Made by a program: the position numbers and the translations under genes
DNA from: Rattus norvegicus
Lineage: Eukaryota > Chordata > Mammalia > Rodentia > Muridae
DNA: 64,000 bases
NCBI RefSeq assembly: GCF_036323735.1
Contig: NC_086038.1
Span: 25,958,001-26,022,000, forward strand
Direction: 5' to 3'
Notes under the pieces: model-generated
Told to the model about the DNA's origin: nothing
What the model saw: only the letters and a program-made list of their open reading frames with translations
Database searches by the model: none
Shown here: positions 1-11,795 of the stretch, in pieces
Layout of the letters: every line of letters starts with the position of its first letter
Position numbering within the stretch: the first letter of the stretch is position 1

Positions 1-260
1 CAGCTCCAACTGTGAAAAACTGCCCAGAGTGTATCTTGAAAAACCATGCCTCATACAAGTGAGGCCCGCTTCCAACAAAGACAATTTGCTTAGAAACTGC
101 ATCTCCATTCGCGAAACTTTTCCCTGGGTATATATAGTGAACTATGCCTGATACAAGTGAGTCCGCCTTGGAACGTAGTGAATTCGCTTAGAAACAACAG
201 CTCCATATCCAAAAAGTTTCCCCTTCTATATCTTAAAAACTATGCCTCTTGCAAGTGAGT
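1..260 (+). repeat. HOR copy 0 (partial: end of A18, A19, A20), class II
   Basis: This is the right-hand end of a class II copy cut by the window edge. The CENP-B-like site of A19 (64-80) reads AACAAAG instead of AACGAAG, which removes the core CG. The same defect occurs at 9632-9648, which fits the 9.57-kb duplication described in the findings. Confidence 0.9.
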
Positions 261-2228
261 CCCACTTGGAAGGAAGAGAATTCGCTTAAAAAGTGCACTT
301 CCAATCGCGAAAATTTCCCTTTCCCATATCTTGTAATCTTACATTTCCTACAAGTGAATCCCGCTAGAAAGGAAGAGAATTCGCTTAGAATATGCAGCTC
401 CATTCCTGAAAACCTGCACTGACCTAAATCTTGAAAACTACTCCTGCTCCAATAGAGTCGCGCTTGGAACCAAGAAAACTCACTTAAACAGTGCAGTCTC
501 CATCGCGAAAATTTGCCCTGCGTATTTCTTGACATCTATGCTTCCTACAAGTGACTCCCGCTTGGAACGAAGAGAATGCCCTTAGAAATTGCAGCTCCAT
601 AAGGGAAATCTTTCCCTGCCTATATTATGAAATATACGCCTGCTAGAAGGGGTTCCCACTTGGAACGAAGAGAATTCGCTTAGAAATTATACCTCCATCC
701 GTGAAAAATTTCCCTGCCTGTACCAAGAAAACTACACCTGTTACAAAAGAGTCCCTCTTGGAAAGAAGAGAATTCTCTTAGAAAATGCAGCCATAATTGC
801 GAAAATCTTCCCTGCCTATATAAAGAAAACTATGCCTGCTATAATAGAGTCCCGCTTGGAACAAAAAGAATTCGCTTAGAGACTGCAGCTCCAATTGTGA
901 AAAAATGGCCTGAATATATCTTGAAAACCATACTTTATACAAGTGAGTCCGACTTCGAACGAAGACAATTTGCTTAGAAACTGCATCTCCATTCGCGAAA
1001 ATTTTCCCTGGGTATATATAGTGAACTATGCCTGATACAAGTGAGTCCGCCTTGGAACGTAGTGTATTCGCTTAGAAACAACAGCTCCATATCCGAAAAG
1101 TTTCACACTCTATATCTTAAAAACTACGCTTCATGCAAGTGAGTCCCCCTTGGAAGGAAGAGAATTCCCTTAAAAAGTGCAGTTCCAATCGCGAAAATTT
1201 CCGCTGCCTGTATTTTGAAATCTACACTTCGTACAATTGAGTCCCGCTTGGAATGAAGAGAATTCGCTTAGAAATCGCAGCTCCGTAAAGGAAAACTTTC
1301 CCTGGCTATATCATGAAAAATACGCCACTACAAGTGTTTCCCACTCAGAACGAAGAGAATTCGCTTAGAAACTATAGCTCCGTTCGTGAAAAATTTCGAT
1401 GCCTGTATCAAAACTCCTTCACCTGTTACAGTCGAGTCTGTCTTGGAAGGAAGAGAATTCTCTTAGAAACTGCAGCTACAATTGCGGAAAATCTTACGTA
1501 CCCATATCAACAAAACTATGCCATAGAGTCCCACTTGGAATGAAGAGAATTCGCTTACAGACTGCAGCTCCAATTGTGAAAAACTGCCCAGAGTATATCT
1601 TGAAAACCATGCCTCATACAAGTGAGTCCCGCTTCGAACGAAGACAATTTACTTAGAAACTGCATCTCCATTCGCGAAAATTTTCCCTGGCTATATGTAG
1701 AGAATTATGCCTGATACAAGGGAGTCCGCCTTTGAACGTAACCCATGAAACGAAGAGATTTCGCTTAGAAAGTATACCTCCATTTCCGACGATTTCACAC
1801 TCTATATCTTGAAAACTACGCTTCAAGCAAGTGAGTCCTGCTTGGAAAGAAGAGAATTCGCTTTAAAAGTGCGGCTCCAATAGCAAAAATTTCCCCTGAC
1901 TATATCTTGAAATCTATGCTTCCTGCAAGTGAGTCCCGCTTGGAACGAAGAGAATTCGCTTAGAGACTGCAGCTCCAATTGTGAAAAAATGCCCTTAATA
2001 TATCTTGAAAACCATACTTTATACAAGTGAGTCCGACTTCGAACGAAGACTATTTGCTTAGAAACTGCATCTCCATTCGCGAAAATTTTCCCTGGGTATA
2101 TATAGTGAACTATGCCTGATACAAGTGAGTCCGCGTTGGAACGTAGTGTATTCGCTTAGAAACAACAGCTCCATATCCGAAAAGTTTCACACTCTATATC
2201 TTAAAAACTATGCCTCTTGCAAGTGAGT
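261..2228 (+). repeat. HOR copy 1, 1968 bp, class I
   Basis: Complete 20-monomer copy. A18-A20 (1935-2228) resemble A7-A9 (851-1144) of the same copy, so the strong A19 CENP-B-like box is absent. The A15 box is at 1627-1643. The A11 box is damaged (AATGAAG, about 1253). A4 has lost its EcoRI site (GAATGC at 574). A1 contains TTTCCCATATC near 320, seen elsewhere only in copy 6, its near-identical partner 9.57 kb to the right. Confidence 0.92.
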
Positions 2229-4197
2229 CCCACTTGGAAGGAAGAGAATTCGCTTAAAAAGTGCACTTCCAATCGCGAAAATTTCCCCTGCACATATCTT
2301 GTAATCTTACATTTCCTACAAGTGAATCCCGCTAGAAAGGAAGAGAATTCGCTTAGAATATGCAGCTCCATTCCTGAAAACCTGCACTGACCTAAATCTT
2401 GAAAACTACTCCTGCTCCAATAGAGTCGCGCTTGGAACCAAGAAAATTCACTTAAACAGTGCAGTCTCCATCGCGAAAATTTGCCCTGCGTATTTCTTGA
2501 CATCTATGCTTCCTACAAGTGACTCCCGCTTGGAACGAAGAGAATGCCCTTAGAAATTGCAGCTCCATAAGGGAAATCTTTCCCTGCCTATATTATGAAA
2601 TATACGCCTGCTAGAAGGGGTTCCCACTTGGAACGAAGAGAATTCGCTTAGAAATTATACCTCCATCCGGGAAAAATTTCCCTGCCTGTACCAAGAAAAC
2701 TACGCTTGTTATAAAAGAGTCCCTCTTGGAAAGAAGAGAATTCTCTTAGAAAATGCAGCCATAATTGCGAAAATCTTCCCTGCCTATATAAAGAAAACTA
2801 TGCCTGCTATAATAGAGTCCCGCTTGGAACAAAGAGAATTCGCTTAGAGACTGCAGCTCCAATTGTGAAAAAATGCCCTGAATATATCTTGAAAACCATA
2901 CTTTATACAAGTGAGTCCGACTTCGAACGAAGACAATTTGCTTAGAAACTGCATCTCCATTCGCGAAAATTTTCCCTGGGTATATATAGTGAACTATGCC
3001 TGATACAAGTGAGTCCGCCTTGGAACGTAGTGTATTCGCTTAGAAACAACAGCTCCATATCCGAAAAGTTTCACACTCTATATCTTAAAAACTACGCTTC
3101 ATGCAAGTGAGTCCCCCTTGGAAGGAAGAGAATTCCCTTAAAAAGTGCAGTTCCAATCGCGAAAATTTCCGCTGCCTGTATTTTGAAATCTACGCTTCGT
3201 ACAAGTGAGTCCCGCTTGGAACGAAGAGAATTCGCTTAGAAATCGCAGCTCCGTAAAGGAAAACTTTCCCTGGCTATATCATGAAAAATACGCCACTACA
3301 AGTGTTTCCCACTCAGAACGAAGAGAATTCGCTTAGAAACTATAGCTCCGTTCGTGAAAAATTTCGATGCCTGTATCAAAACTCCTACACCTGTTACAGT
3401 CGAGTCCGTCTTGGAAGGAAGAGAATTCTCTTAGAAACTGCAGCTACAATTGCGGAAAATCTTACCTACCCATATCAACAAAACTATGCCATAGAGTCCC
3501 ACTTGGAATGAAGAGAATTCGCTTACAGACTGCAGCTCCAATTGTGAAAAACTGCCCAGAGTATATCTTGAAAACCATGCCTCATACAAGTGAGTCCCGC
3601 TTCGAACGAAGACAATTTACTTAGAAACTGCATCTCCATTCGCGAAAATTTTCCCTGGCTATACATAGAGAACTATGCCTGATACAAGGGAGTCCGCCTT
3701 TGAACGTAACCCATGAAACGAAGAGATTTCGCTTAGAAAGTATACCTCCATTTCCGACGATTTGACACTCTATATCTTGAAAACTACGCTTCAAGCAAGT
3801 GAGTCCTGCTTGGAAAGAAGAGAATTCGCTTTAAAAGTGCGGCTCCAACAGCAAAAATTTCCCCTGACTATATCTTGAAATCTATGCTTCCTGCAAGTGA
3901 GTCCCGCTTGGAACGAGGAGAATTCGCTTAGAGACTGCAGCTCCAACTGTGAAAAACTGCCCAGAGTGTATCTTGAAAAACCATGCCTCATACAAGTGAG
4001 GCCCGCTTCCAACGAAGACAATTTGCATAGAAACTGCATGTCCATTCGCGAAACTTTTCCCTGGGTATATATAGTGAACTATGCCTGATACAAGTGAGTC
4101 CGCCTTGGAACGTAGTGAATTCGCTTAGAAACAACAGCTCCATATCCAAAAAGTTTCCCCTTCTATATCTTAAAAACTATGCCTCTTGCAAGTGAGT
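2229..4197 (+). repeat. HOR copy 2, 1969 bp, class II
   Basis: Complete 20-monomer copy. A15 box at 3595-3611 and A19 box at 4001-4017. A18 reads AACGAGGAG near 3911, which breaks its CENP-B core, and A19 has private TGCATAGAAACTGCATGTCC at 4024. The same pair of markers appears in copies 7 and 9. The A18 change also occurs in copy 17. Confidence 0.92.
4001..4017 (-). other. CENP-B-box-like site, A19 of copy 2
   Basis: The minus strand reads CTTCGTTGGAAGCGGGC. The mammalian CENP-B box is YTTCGTTGGAARCGGGA, so 16 of 17 positions match and only the last base, outside the essential core, differs. Binding is inferred and depends on the host having CENP-B. Confidence 0.7.
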
Positions 4198-6165
4198 CCC
4201 ACTTGGAAGGAAGAGAATTCGCTTAAAAAGTGCACTTCCAATCGCGAAAATTTCCCCTGCCCATATCTTGTAATCTTACATTTCCTACAAGTGAATCCCG
4301 CTAGAAAGGAAGAGAATTCGCTTAGAATATGCAGCTCCATTCCTGAAAACCTGCACTGACCTAAATCTTGAAAACTACTCCTGCTACAATAGAGTCGCGC
4401 TTGGAACCAAGAAAACTCACTTAAACAGTGCAGTCTCCATCGCGAAAATTTGCCCTGCGTATTTCTTGACATCTATGCTTCCTACAAGTGACTCCCGCTT
4501 GGAACGAAGAGAATTCCCTTAGAAATTGCAGCTCCATAAGGGAAATCTTTCCCTGCCTATATTATGAAATATACGCCTGCTAGAAGGGGTTCCCACTTGG
4601 AACGAAGAGAATTCGCTCAGAAATTATACCTCCATCCGTGAAAAATTTCCCTGCCTGTACCAAGAAAACTACGCCTGTTACAAAAGAGTCCCTCTTGGAA
4701 AGAAGAGAATTCTCTTAGAAAATGCAGCCATAATTGCGAAAATCTTCCCTGCCTATATAAAGAAAACTATGCCTGCTATAATAGAGTCCCGCTTGGAACA
4801 AAGAGAATTCGCTTAGAGACTGCAGCTCCAATTGTGAAAAAATGCCCTGAATATATCTTGAAAACCATACTTAATACAAGTGAGTCCGACTTCGAACGAA
4901 GACAATTTGCTTAGAAACTGCATCTCCATTCGCGAAAATTTTCCCTGGGTATATATAGTGAACTATGCCTGATACAAGTGAGTCCGCCTTGGAACGTAGT
5001 GTACTCGCTTAGAAACAACAGCTCCATATCCGAAAAGTTTCACACTCTATATCTTAAAAACTACGCTTCATGCAAGTGCGTCCCCCTTGGAAGGAAGAGA
5101 ATTCCCTTAAAAAGTGCAGTTCCAATCGCGAAAATTTCCGCTGCCTGTATTTTGAAATCTACGCTTCGTACAAGTGAGTCCCGCTTGGAACGAAGAGAAT
5201 TCGCTTAGAAATCGCAGCTCCGTAAAGGAAAACTTTCCCTGGCTATAGCATGAAAAATACGCCACTACAAGTGTTTCCCATCAGAACGAAGAGAATTCGC
5301 TTAGAAACTATAGCTCCGTTCATCAAAAATTTCGATGCCTGTATCAAAACTCCTACACCTGTTACAGTCGAGTCCGTCTTGGAAGGAAGAGAATTCTCTT
5401 AGAAACTGCAGCTACAATTGCGGAAAATCTTCCCTACCCATATCAACAAAACTATGCCATAGAGTCCCACTTGGAATGAAGAGAATTCGCTTACAGACTG
5501 CAGCTCCAATTGTGAAAAACTGCCCAGAGTATATCTTGAAAACCATGCCTCATACAAGTGAGTCCCGCTTCGAACGAAGACAATTTACTTAGAAACTGCA
5601 TCTCCATTCGCGAAAATTTTCCCTGGCTATATATAGAGAACTATGCCTGATACAAGTGAGTCCGCCTTTGAACGTAACCCATGAAACGAAGAGATTTCGC
5701 TTAGAAAGTATACCTCCATTTACGACGATTTCACACTCTATATCTTGAAAACTACGCTTCAAGCAAGTGAGTCCTGCTTGGAAAGAAGAGAATTCGCTTT
5801 AAAAGTGCGGCTCCAACAGCAAAAATTTCCCCTGACTATATCTTGAAATCTATGCTTCCTGCAAGTGTGTCCCGCTTGGAACGAAGAGAATTCGCTCAGA
5901 GACTGCAGCTCCAACTGTGAAAAACTGCCCAGAGTGTATCTTGAAAAACCATGCCTCATACAAGTGAGGCCCGCTTCCAACGAAGACAATTTGCTTAGAA
6001 ACTGCATCTCCATTCGCGAAACTTTTCCCTGGGTATATATAGTGAACTATGCCTGATACAAGTGAGTCCGCCTTGGAACGTAGTGTATTCGCTTAGAAAC
6101 AACAGCTCCATATCCAAAAAGTTTCCCCTTCTATATCTTAAAAACTATGCCTCTTGCAAGTGAGT
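4198..6165 (+). repeat. HOR copy 3, 1968 bp, class II
   Basis: Complete copy. A2 carries the CTGCTACAATAG variant (about 4381) instead of CTGCTCC. A7 ends in CTTAATAC (about 4870). A12 has a 1-bp deletion (CCCATCAG, about 5277). A15 box at 5563-5579, A19 box at 5969-5985. It resembles copies 8, 10 and 18. Confidence 0.92.
5969..5985 (-). other. CENP-B-box-like site, A19 of copy 3
   Basis: Same 17-mer as at 4001-4017. Confidence 0.7.
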
Positions 6166-7860
6166 CCCACTTGGAAGGAAGAGAATTCGCTTAAAAAGTG
6201 CACTTCCAATCGCGAAAATTTCCCCTGCCCATATCTTGTAATCTTACATTTCCTACAAGTGAATCCCGCTAGAAAGGAAGAGAATTCGCTTAGAATATGC
6301 AGCTCCATTCCTGAAAACCTGCACTGACCTAAATCTTGAAAACTACTCCTGCTCCAATAGAGTCGCGCTTGGAACCAAGAAAACTCATCTTAAACAGTGC
6401 AGTCTCCATCGCGAAAATTTGCCCTGCGTATTTCTTGACATCTATGCTTCCTACAAGTGACTCCCGCTTGGAACGAAGAGAATTCCCTTAGAAATTGCAG
6501 CTCCATAAGGGAAATCTTTCCCTGCCTATATTATGAAATATACGCCTGCTAGAAGGGGTTCCCACTTGGAACGAAGAGAATTCGCTCAGAAATTATACCT
6601 CCATCCGTGAAAAATTTCCCTGCCCATATCTTGTAATCTTACATTTCCTACAAGTGAATCCCGCTAGAAAGGAAGAGAATTCGCTTAGAATATGCAGCTC
6701 CATTCCTGAAAACCTGCACTGACCTAAATCTTGAAAACTACTCCTGCTACAATAGAGTACCAAGAAAACTACGCCTGTTACAAAAGAGTCCCTCTTGGAA
6801 AGAAGAGAATTCTCTTAGAAAATGCAGCCATAATTGCGAAAATCTTCCCTGCCTATATAAAGAAAACTATGCCTGCTATAATAGAGTCCCGCTTGGAACA
6901 AAGAGAATTCGCTTAGAGACTGCAGCTCCAATTGTGAAAAAATGCCCTGAATATATCTTGAAAACCATACTTTATACAAGTGAGTCCGACTTCGAACGAA
7001 GACAATTTGCTTAGAAACTGCATCTCCATTCGCGAAAATTTTCCCTGGGTACATATAGTGAACTATGCCTGATACAAGTGAGTCCGCCTTGGAACGTAGT
7101 GAATTCGCTTAGAAACAACAGCTCCATATCCGAAAAGTTTCACACTCTATATCTTAAAAACTACGCTTCATGCAAGTGAGTCCCCCTTGGAAGGAAGAGA
7201 ATTCCCTTAAAAAGTGCAGTTCCAATCGCGAAAATTTCCGCTGCCTGTATTTTGAAATCTACGCTTCGTACAAGTGAGTCCCGCTTGGAACGAAGAGAAT
7301 TCGCTTAGAAATCGCAGCTCCGTAAAGGAAAACTTTCCCTGGCTATAGCATGAAAAATACGCCACTACAAGTGTTTCCCACTCAGAACGAAGAGAATTCG
7401 CTTAGAAACTATAGCTCCGTTCGTGAAAAATTTCGATGCCTGTATCAAAACTCCTACACCTGTTACAGTCGAGTCCGTCTTGGAAGGAAGAGAATTCTCT
7501 TAGAAACTGCAGCTACAATTGCGGAAAATCTTACCTACCCATATCAACAAAACTATGCCATAGAGTCCCACTTGGAATGAAGAGAATTCGCTTACAGACT
7601 GCAGCTCCAATTGTGAAAAACTGCCCAGAGTATATCTTGAAAACCATGCCTCATACAAGTGAGTCCCGCTTCGAACGAAGACAATTTACTTAGAAACTGC
7701 ATCTCCATTCGCGAAAATTTTCCCTGGCTATATATAGAGAACTATGCCTGATACAAGTGAGTCCGCTTTGGAACGTAGTGAATTCGCTTAGAAACAACAG
7801 CTCCATATCCGAAAAGTTTCCCACTCTATATCTTAAAAACTACGCCTCTTGCAAGTGAGT
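6166..7860 (+). repeat. HOR copy 4, rearranged, 1695 bp
   Basis: This copy has two structural changes. A 133-bp piece of A1-A3 is inserted in A5/A6 at 6625-6757. A16-A19 (about 405 bp) are missing: A15-type sequence passes directly into A20 within 7741-7766. A3 also has one extra base (ACTCATCTTA, about 6386). A15 box at 7664-7680. The A18 and A19 boxes are lost with the deletion. Confidence 0.9.
6625..6757 (+). repeat. 133-bp intra-satellite insertion in copy 4
   Basis: A segment running from late A1 (CATATCTTG) through A2 to the end of A2 (CTACAATAGAG) lies between CCCTGCC of A5 and TACCAAG of A5, replacing 2 bp. The inserted piece has CTGCTAC while the host copy's own A2 has CTGCTCC, so it came from another HOR copy. 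Confidence 0.9.
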
Positions 7861-9828
7861 CCCACTTGGAAGGAAGAGAATTCGCTTAAAAAGTGCACTT
7901 CCAATCGCGAAAATTTCCCCTGCCCATATCTTGTAATCTTACATTTCCTACAAGTGAATCCCGCTAGAAAGGAAGAGAATTCGCTTAGAATATGCAGCTC
8001 CATTCCTGAAAACCTGCACTGACCTAAATCTTGAAAACTACTCCTGCTCCAATAGAGTCGCGCTTGGAACCAAGAAAACTCACTTAAACAGTGCAGTCTC
8101 CATCGCGAAAATTTGCCCTGCGTATTTCTTGACATCTATGCTTCCTACAAGTGACTCCCGCTTGGAACGAAGAGAATTCCCTTAGAAATTGCAGCTCCAT
8201 AAGGGAAATCTTTCCCTGCCTATATTATGAAATATACGCCTGCTAGAAGGGGTTCCCACTTGGAACGAAGAGAATTCGCTTAGAAATTATACCTCCATCC
8301 GGGAAAAATTTCCCTGCCTGTACCGAGAAAACTACGCCTGTTACAAAAGAGTCCCTCTTGGAAAGAAGAGAATTCTCTTAGAAAATGCAGCCATAATTGC
8401 GAAAATCTTCCCTGCCTATATAAAGAAAACTATGCCTGCTATATAGAGTCCCGCTTGGAACAAAAAGAATTCGCTTAGAGACTGCAGCTCCAATTGTGAA
8501 AAAATGCCCTGAATATATCTTGAAAACCATACTTTATACAAGTGAGTGCGACTTCGAACGAAGACAATTTGCTTAGAAACTGCATCTCCATTCGCGAAAA
8601 TTTTCCCTGGGTATATATAGTGAACTATGCCTGATACAAGTGAGTCCGCCTTGGAACGTAGTGTATTCGCTTAGAAACAACAGCTCCATATCCGAAAAGT
8701 TTCACACTCTATATCTTAAAAACTACGCTTCATGCAAGTGAGTCCCCCTTGGAAGGAAGAGAATTCCCTTAAAAAGTGCAGTTCCAATCGCGAAAATTTC
8801 CGCTGCCTGTATTTTGAAATCTACACTTCGTACAAGTGAGTCCCGCTTGGAACGAAGAGAATTCGCTTAGAAATCGCAGCTCCGTAAAGGAAAACTTTCC
8901 CTGGCTATAGCATGAAAAATACGCCACTACAAGTGTTTCCCACTCAGAACGAAGAGAATTCGCTTAGAAACTATAGCTCCGTTCGTGAAAAATTTCGATG
9001 CCTGTATCAAAACTCCTTCACCTGTTACAGTCGAGTCCGTCTTGGAAGGAAGAGAATTCTCTTAGAAACTGCAGCTACAATTGCGGAAAATCTTACGTAC
9101 CCATATCAACAAAACTATGCCATAGAGTCCCACTTGGAATGAAGAGAATTCGCTTACAGACTGCAGCTCCAATTGTGAAAAACTGCCCAGAGTATATCTT
9201 GAAAACCATGCCTCATACAAGTGAGTCCCGCTTCGAACGAAGACAATTTACTTAGAAACTGCATCTCCATTCGCGAAAATTTTCCCTGGCTATATATAGA
9301 GAACTATGCCTGATACAAGGGAGTCCGCCTTTGAACGTAACCCCTGAAACGAAGAGATTTCGCTTAGAAAGTATACCTCCATTTCCGACGATTTCACACT
9401 CTATATCTTGAAAACTACGCTTCAAGCAAGTGAGTCCTGCTTGGAAGGAAGAGAATTCGCTTTAAAAGTGTGGCTCCAACAGCAAAAATTTCCCCTGACT
9501 ATATCTTGAAATCTATGCTTCCTGCAAGTGGGTCCCGCTTGGAACGAAGAGAATTCGCTTAGAGACTGCAGCTCCAACTGTGAAAAACTGCCCAGAGTGT
9601 ATCTTGAAAAACCATGCCTCATACAAGTGAGGCCCGCTTCCAACAAAGACAATTTGCTTAGAAACTGCATCTCCATTCGCGAAACTTTTCCCTGGGTATA
9701 TATAGTGAACTATGCCTGATACAAGTGAGTCCGCCTTGGAACGTAGTGAATTCGCTTAGAAACAACAGCTCCATATCCAAAAAGTTTCCCCTTCTATATC
9801 TTAAAAACTATGCCTCTTGCAAGTGAGT
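7861..9828 (+). repeat. HOR copy 5, 1968 bp, class II
   Basis: Complete copy. A6 has a 1-bp deletion (GCTATATAGAG, about 8440). A17 ends in GTGGGTCCCG (about 9527). A15 box at 9226-9242. The A19 site at 9632-9648 has lost the core CG (AACAAAG), exactly as in copy 0. Confidence 0.92.
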
Positions 9829-11795
9829 CCCACTTGGAAGGAAGAGAATTCGCTTAAAAAGTGCACTTCCAATCGCGAAAATTTCCCTTTCCCATATCTT
9901 GTAATCTTACATTTCCTACAAGTGAATCCCGCTAGAAAGGAAGAGAATTCGCTTAGAATATGCAGCTCCATTCCTGAAAACCTGCACTGACCTAAATCTT
10001 GAAAACTACTCCTGCTCCAATAGAGTCGCGCTTGGAACCAAGAAAACTCACTTAAACAGTGCAGTCTCCATCGCGAAAATTTGCCCTGCGTATTTCTTGA
10101 CATCTATGCTTCCTACAAGTGACTCCCGCTTGGAACGAAGAGAATGCCCTTAGAAATTGCAGCTCCATAAGGGAAATCTTTCCCTGCCTATATTATGAAA
10201 TATACGCCTGCTAGAAGGGGTTCCCACTTGGAACGAAGAGAATTCGCTTAGAAATTATACCTCCATCCGTGAAAAATTTCCCTGCCTGTACCAAGAAAAC
10301 TACACCTGTTACAAAAGAGTCCCTCTTGGAAAGAAGAGAATTCTCTTAGAAAATGCAGCCATAATTGCGAAAATCTTCCCTGCCTATATAAAGAAAACTA
10401 TGCCTGCTATAATAGAGTCCCGCTTGGAACAAAAAGAATTCGCTTAGAGACTGCAGCTCCAATTGTGAAAAAATGGCCTGAATATATCTTGAAAACCATA
10501 CTTTATACAAGTGAGTCCGACTTCGAACGAAGACAATTTGCTTAGAAACTGCATCTCCATTCGCGAAAATTTTCCCTGGGTATATATAGTGAACTATGCC
10601 TGATACAAGTGAGTCCGCCTTGGAACGTAGTGTATTCGCTTAGAAACAACAGCTCCATATCCGAAAAGTTTCACACTCTATATCTTAAAAACTACGCTTC
10701 ATGCAAGTGAGTCCCCCTTGGAAGGAAGAGAATTCCCTTAAAAAGTGCAGTTCCAATCGCGAAAATTTCCGCTGCCTGTATTTTGAAATCTACACTTCGT
10801 ACAATTGAGTCCCGCTTGGAATGAAGAGAATTCGCTTAGAAATCGCAGCTCCGTATGGAAAACTTTCCCTGGCTATATCATGAAAAATACGCCACTACAA
10901 GTGTTTCCCACTCAGAACGAAGAGAATTCGCTTAGAAACTATAGCTCCGTTCGTGAAAAATTTCGATGCCTGTATCAAAACTCCTTCACCTGTTACAGTC
11001 GAGTCCGTCTTGGAAGGAAGAGAATTCTCTTAGAAACTGCAGCTACAATTGCGGAAAATCTTACGTACCCATATCAACAAAACTATGCCATAGAGTCCCA
11101 CTTGGAATGAAGAGAATTCGCTTACAGACTGCAGCTCCAATTGTGAAAAACTGCCCAGAGTATATCTTGAAAACCATGCCTCATACAAGTGAGTCCCGCT
11201 TCGAACGAAGACAATTTACTTAGAAACTGCATCTCCATTCGCGAAAATTTTCCCTGGCTATATGTAGAGAATTATGCCTGATACAAGGGAGTCCGCCTTT
11301 GAACGTAACCCATGAAACGAAGAGATTTCGCTTAGAAAGTATACCTCCATTTCCGACGATTTCACACTCTATATCTTGAAAACTACGCTTCAAGCAAGTG
11401 AGTCCTGCTTGGAAAGAAGAGAATTCGCTTTAAAAGTGCGGCTCCAATAGCAAAAATTTCCCCTGACTATATCTTGAAATCTATGCTTCCTGCAAGTGAG
11501 TCCCGCTTGGAACGAAGAGAATTCGCTTAGAGACTGCAGCTCCAATTGTGAAAAAATGCCCTTAATATATCTTGAAAACCATACTTTATACAAGTGAGTC
11601 CGACTTCGAACGAAGACTATTTGCTTAGAAACTGCATCTCCATTCGCGAAAATTTTCCCTGGGTATATATAGTGAACTATGCCTGATACAAGTGAGTCCG
11701 CGTTGGAACGTAGTGTATTCGCTTAGAAACAACAGCTCCATATCCGAAAAGTTTCACACTCTATATCTTAAAAACTATGCCTCTTGCAAGTGAGT
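9829..11795 (+). repeat. HOR copy 6, 1967 bp, class I
   Basis: Near-identical to copy 1, including TTTCCCATATC in A1, CTACACCTG in A5, AAAATGGCC in A7 and AATGAAG in A11. It differs by a small change in A11 (CCGTATGGAAAAC, about 10852). A15 box at 11194-11210, no A19 box. Confidence 0.92.

Noticed and set aside
9..190. TATATATAG in e-type monomers as a TATA promoter
   Set aside because: It is part of the satellite consensus, occurs many times in the array and has no gene downstream. Satellite transcription is possible but not supported by this alone.
233..535. Recurrent 100-codon minus-strand open frame, present in nearly every HOR
   Set aside because: It is open because A1 and A2 are 99 bp and keep the frame over two monomers. 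It has no domain, and its translation is only the satellite read backwards (a repeating LSEFSSF block). It overlaps other frames, and copies 4 and 25 break it without consequence.
1313..1656. Overlapping 76- and 85-codon plus-strand open frames in A11-A15
   Set aside because: Two frames overlap in the same DNA, both recur every 1969 bp, and both are explained by 98-bp periodicity. No start context, codon bias or family resemblance supports a gene.
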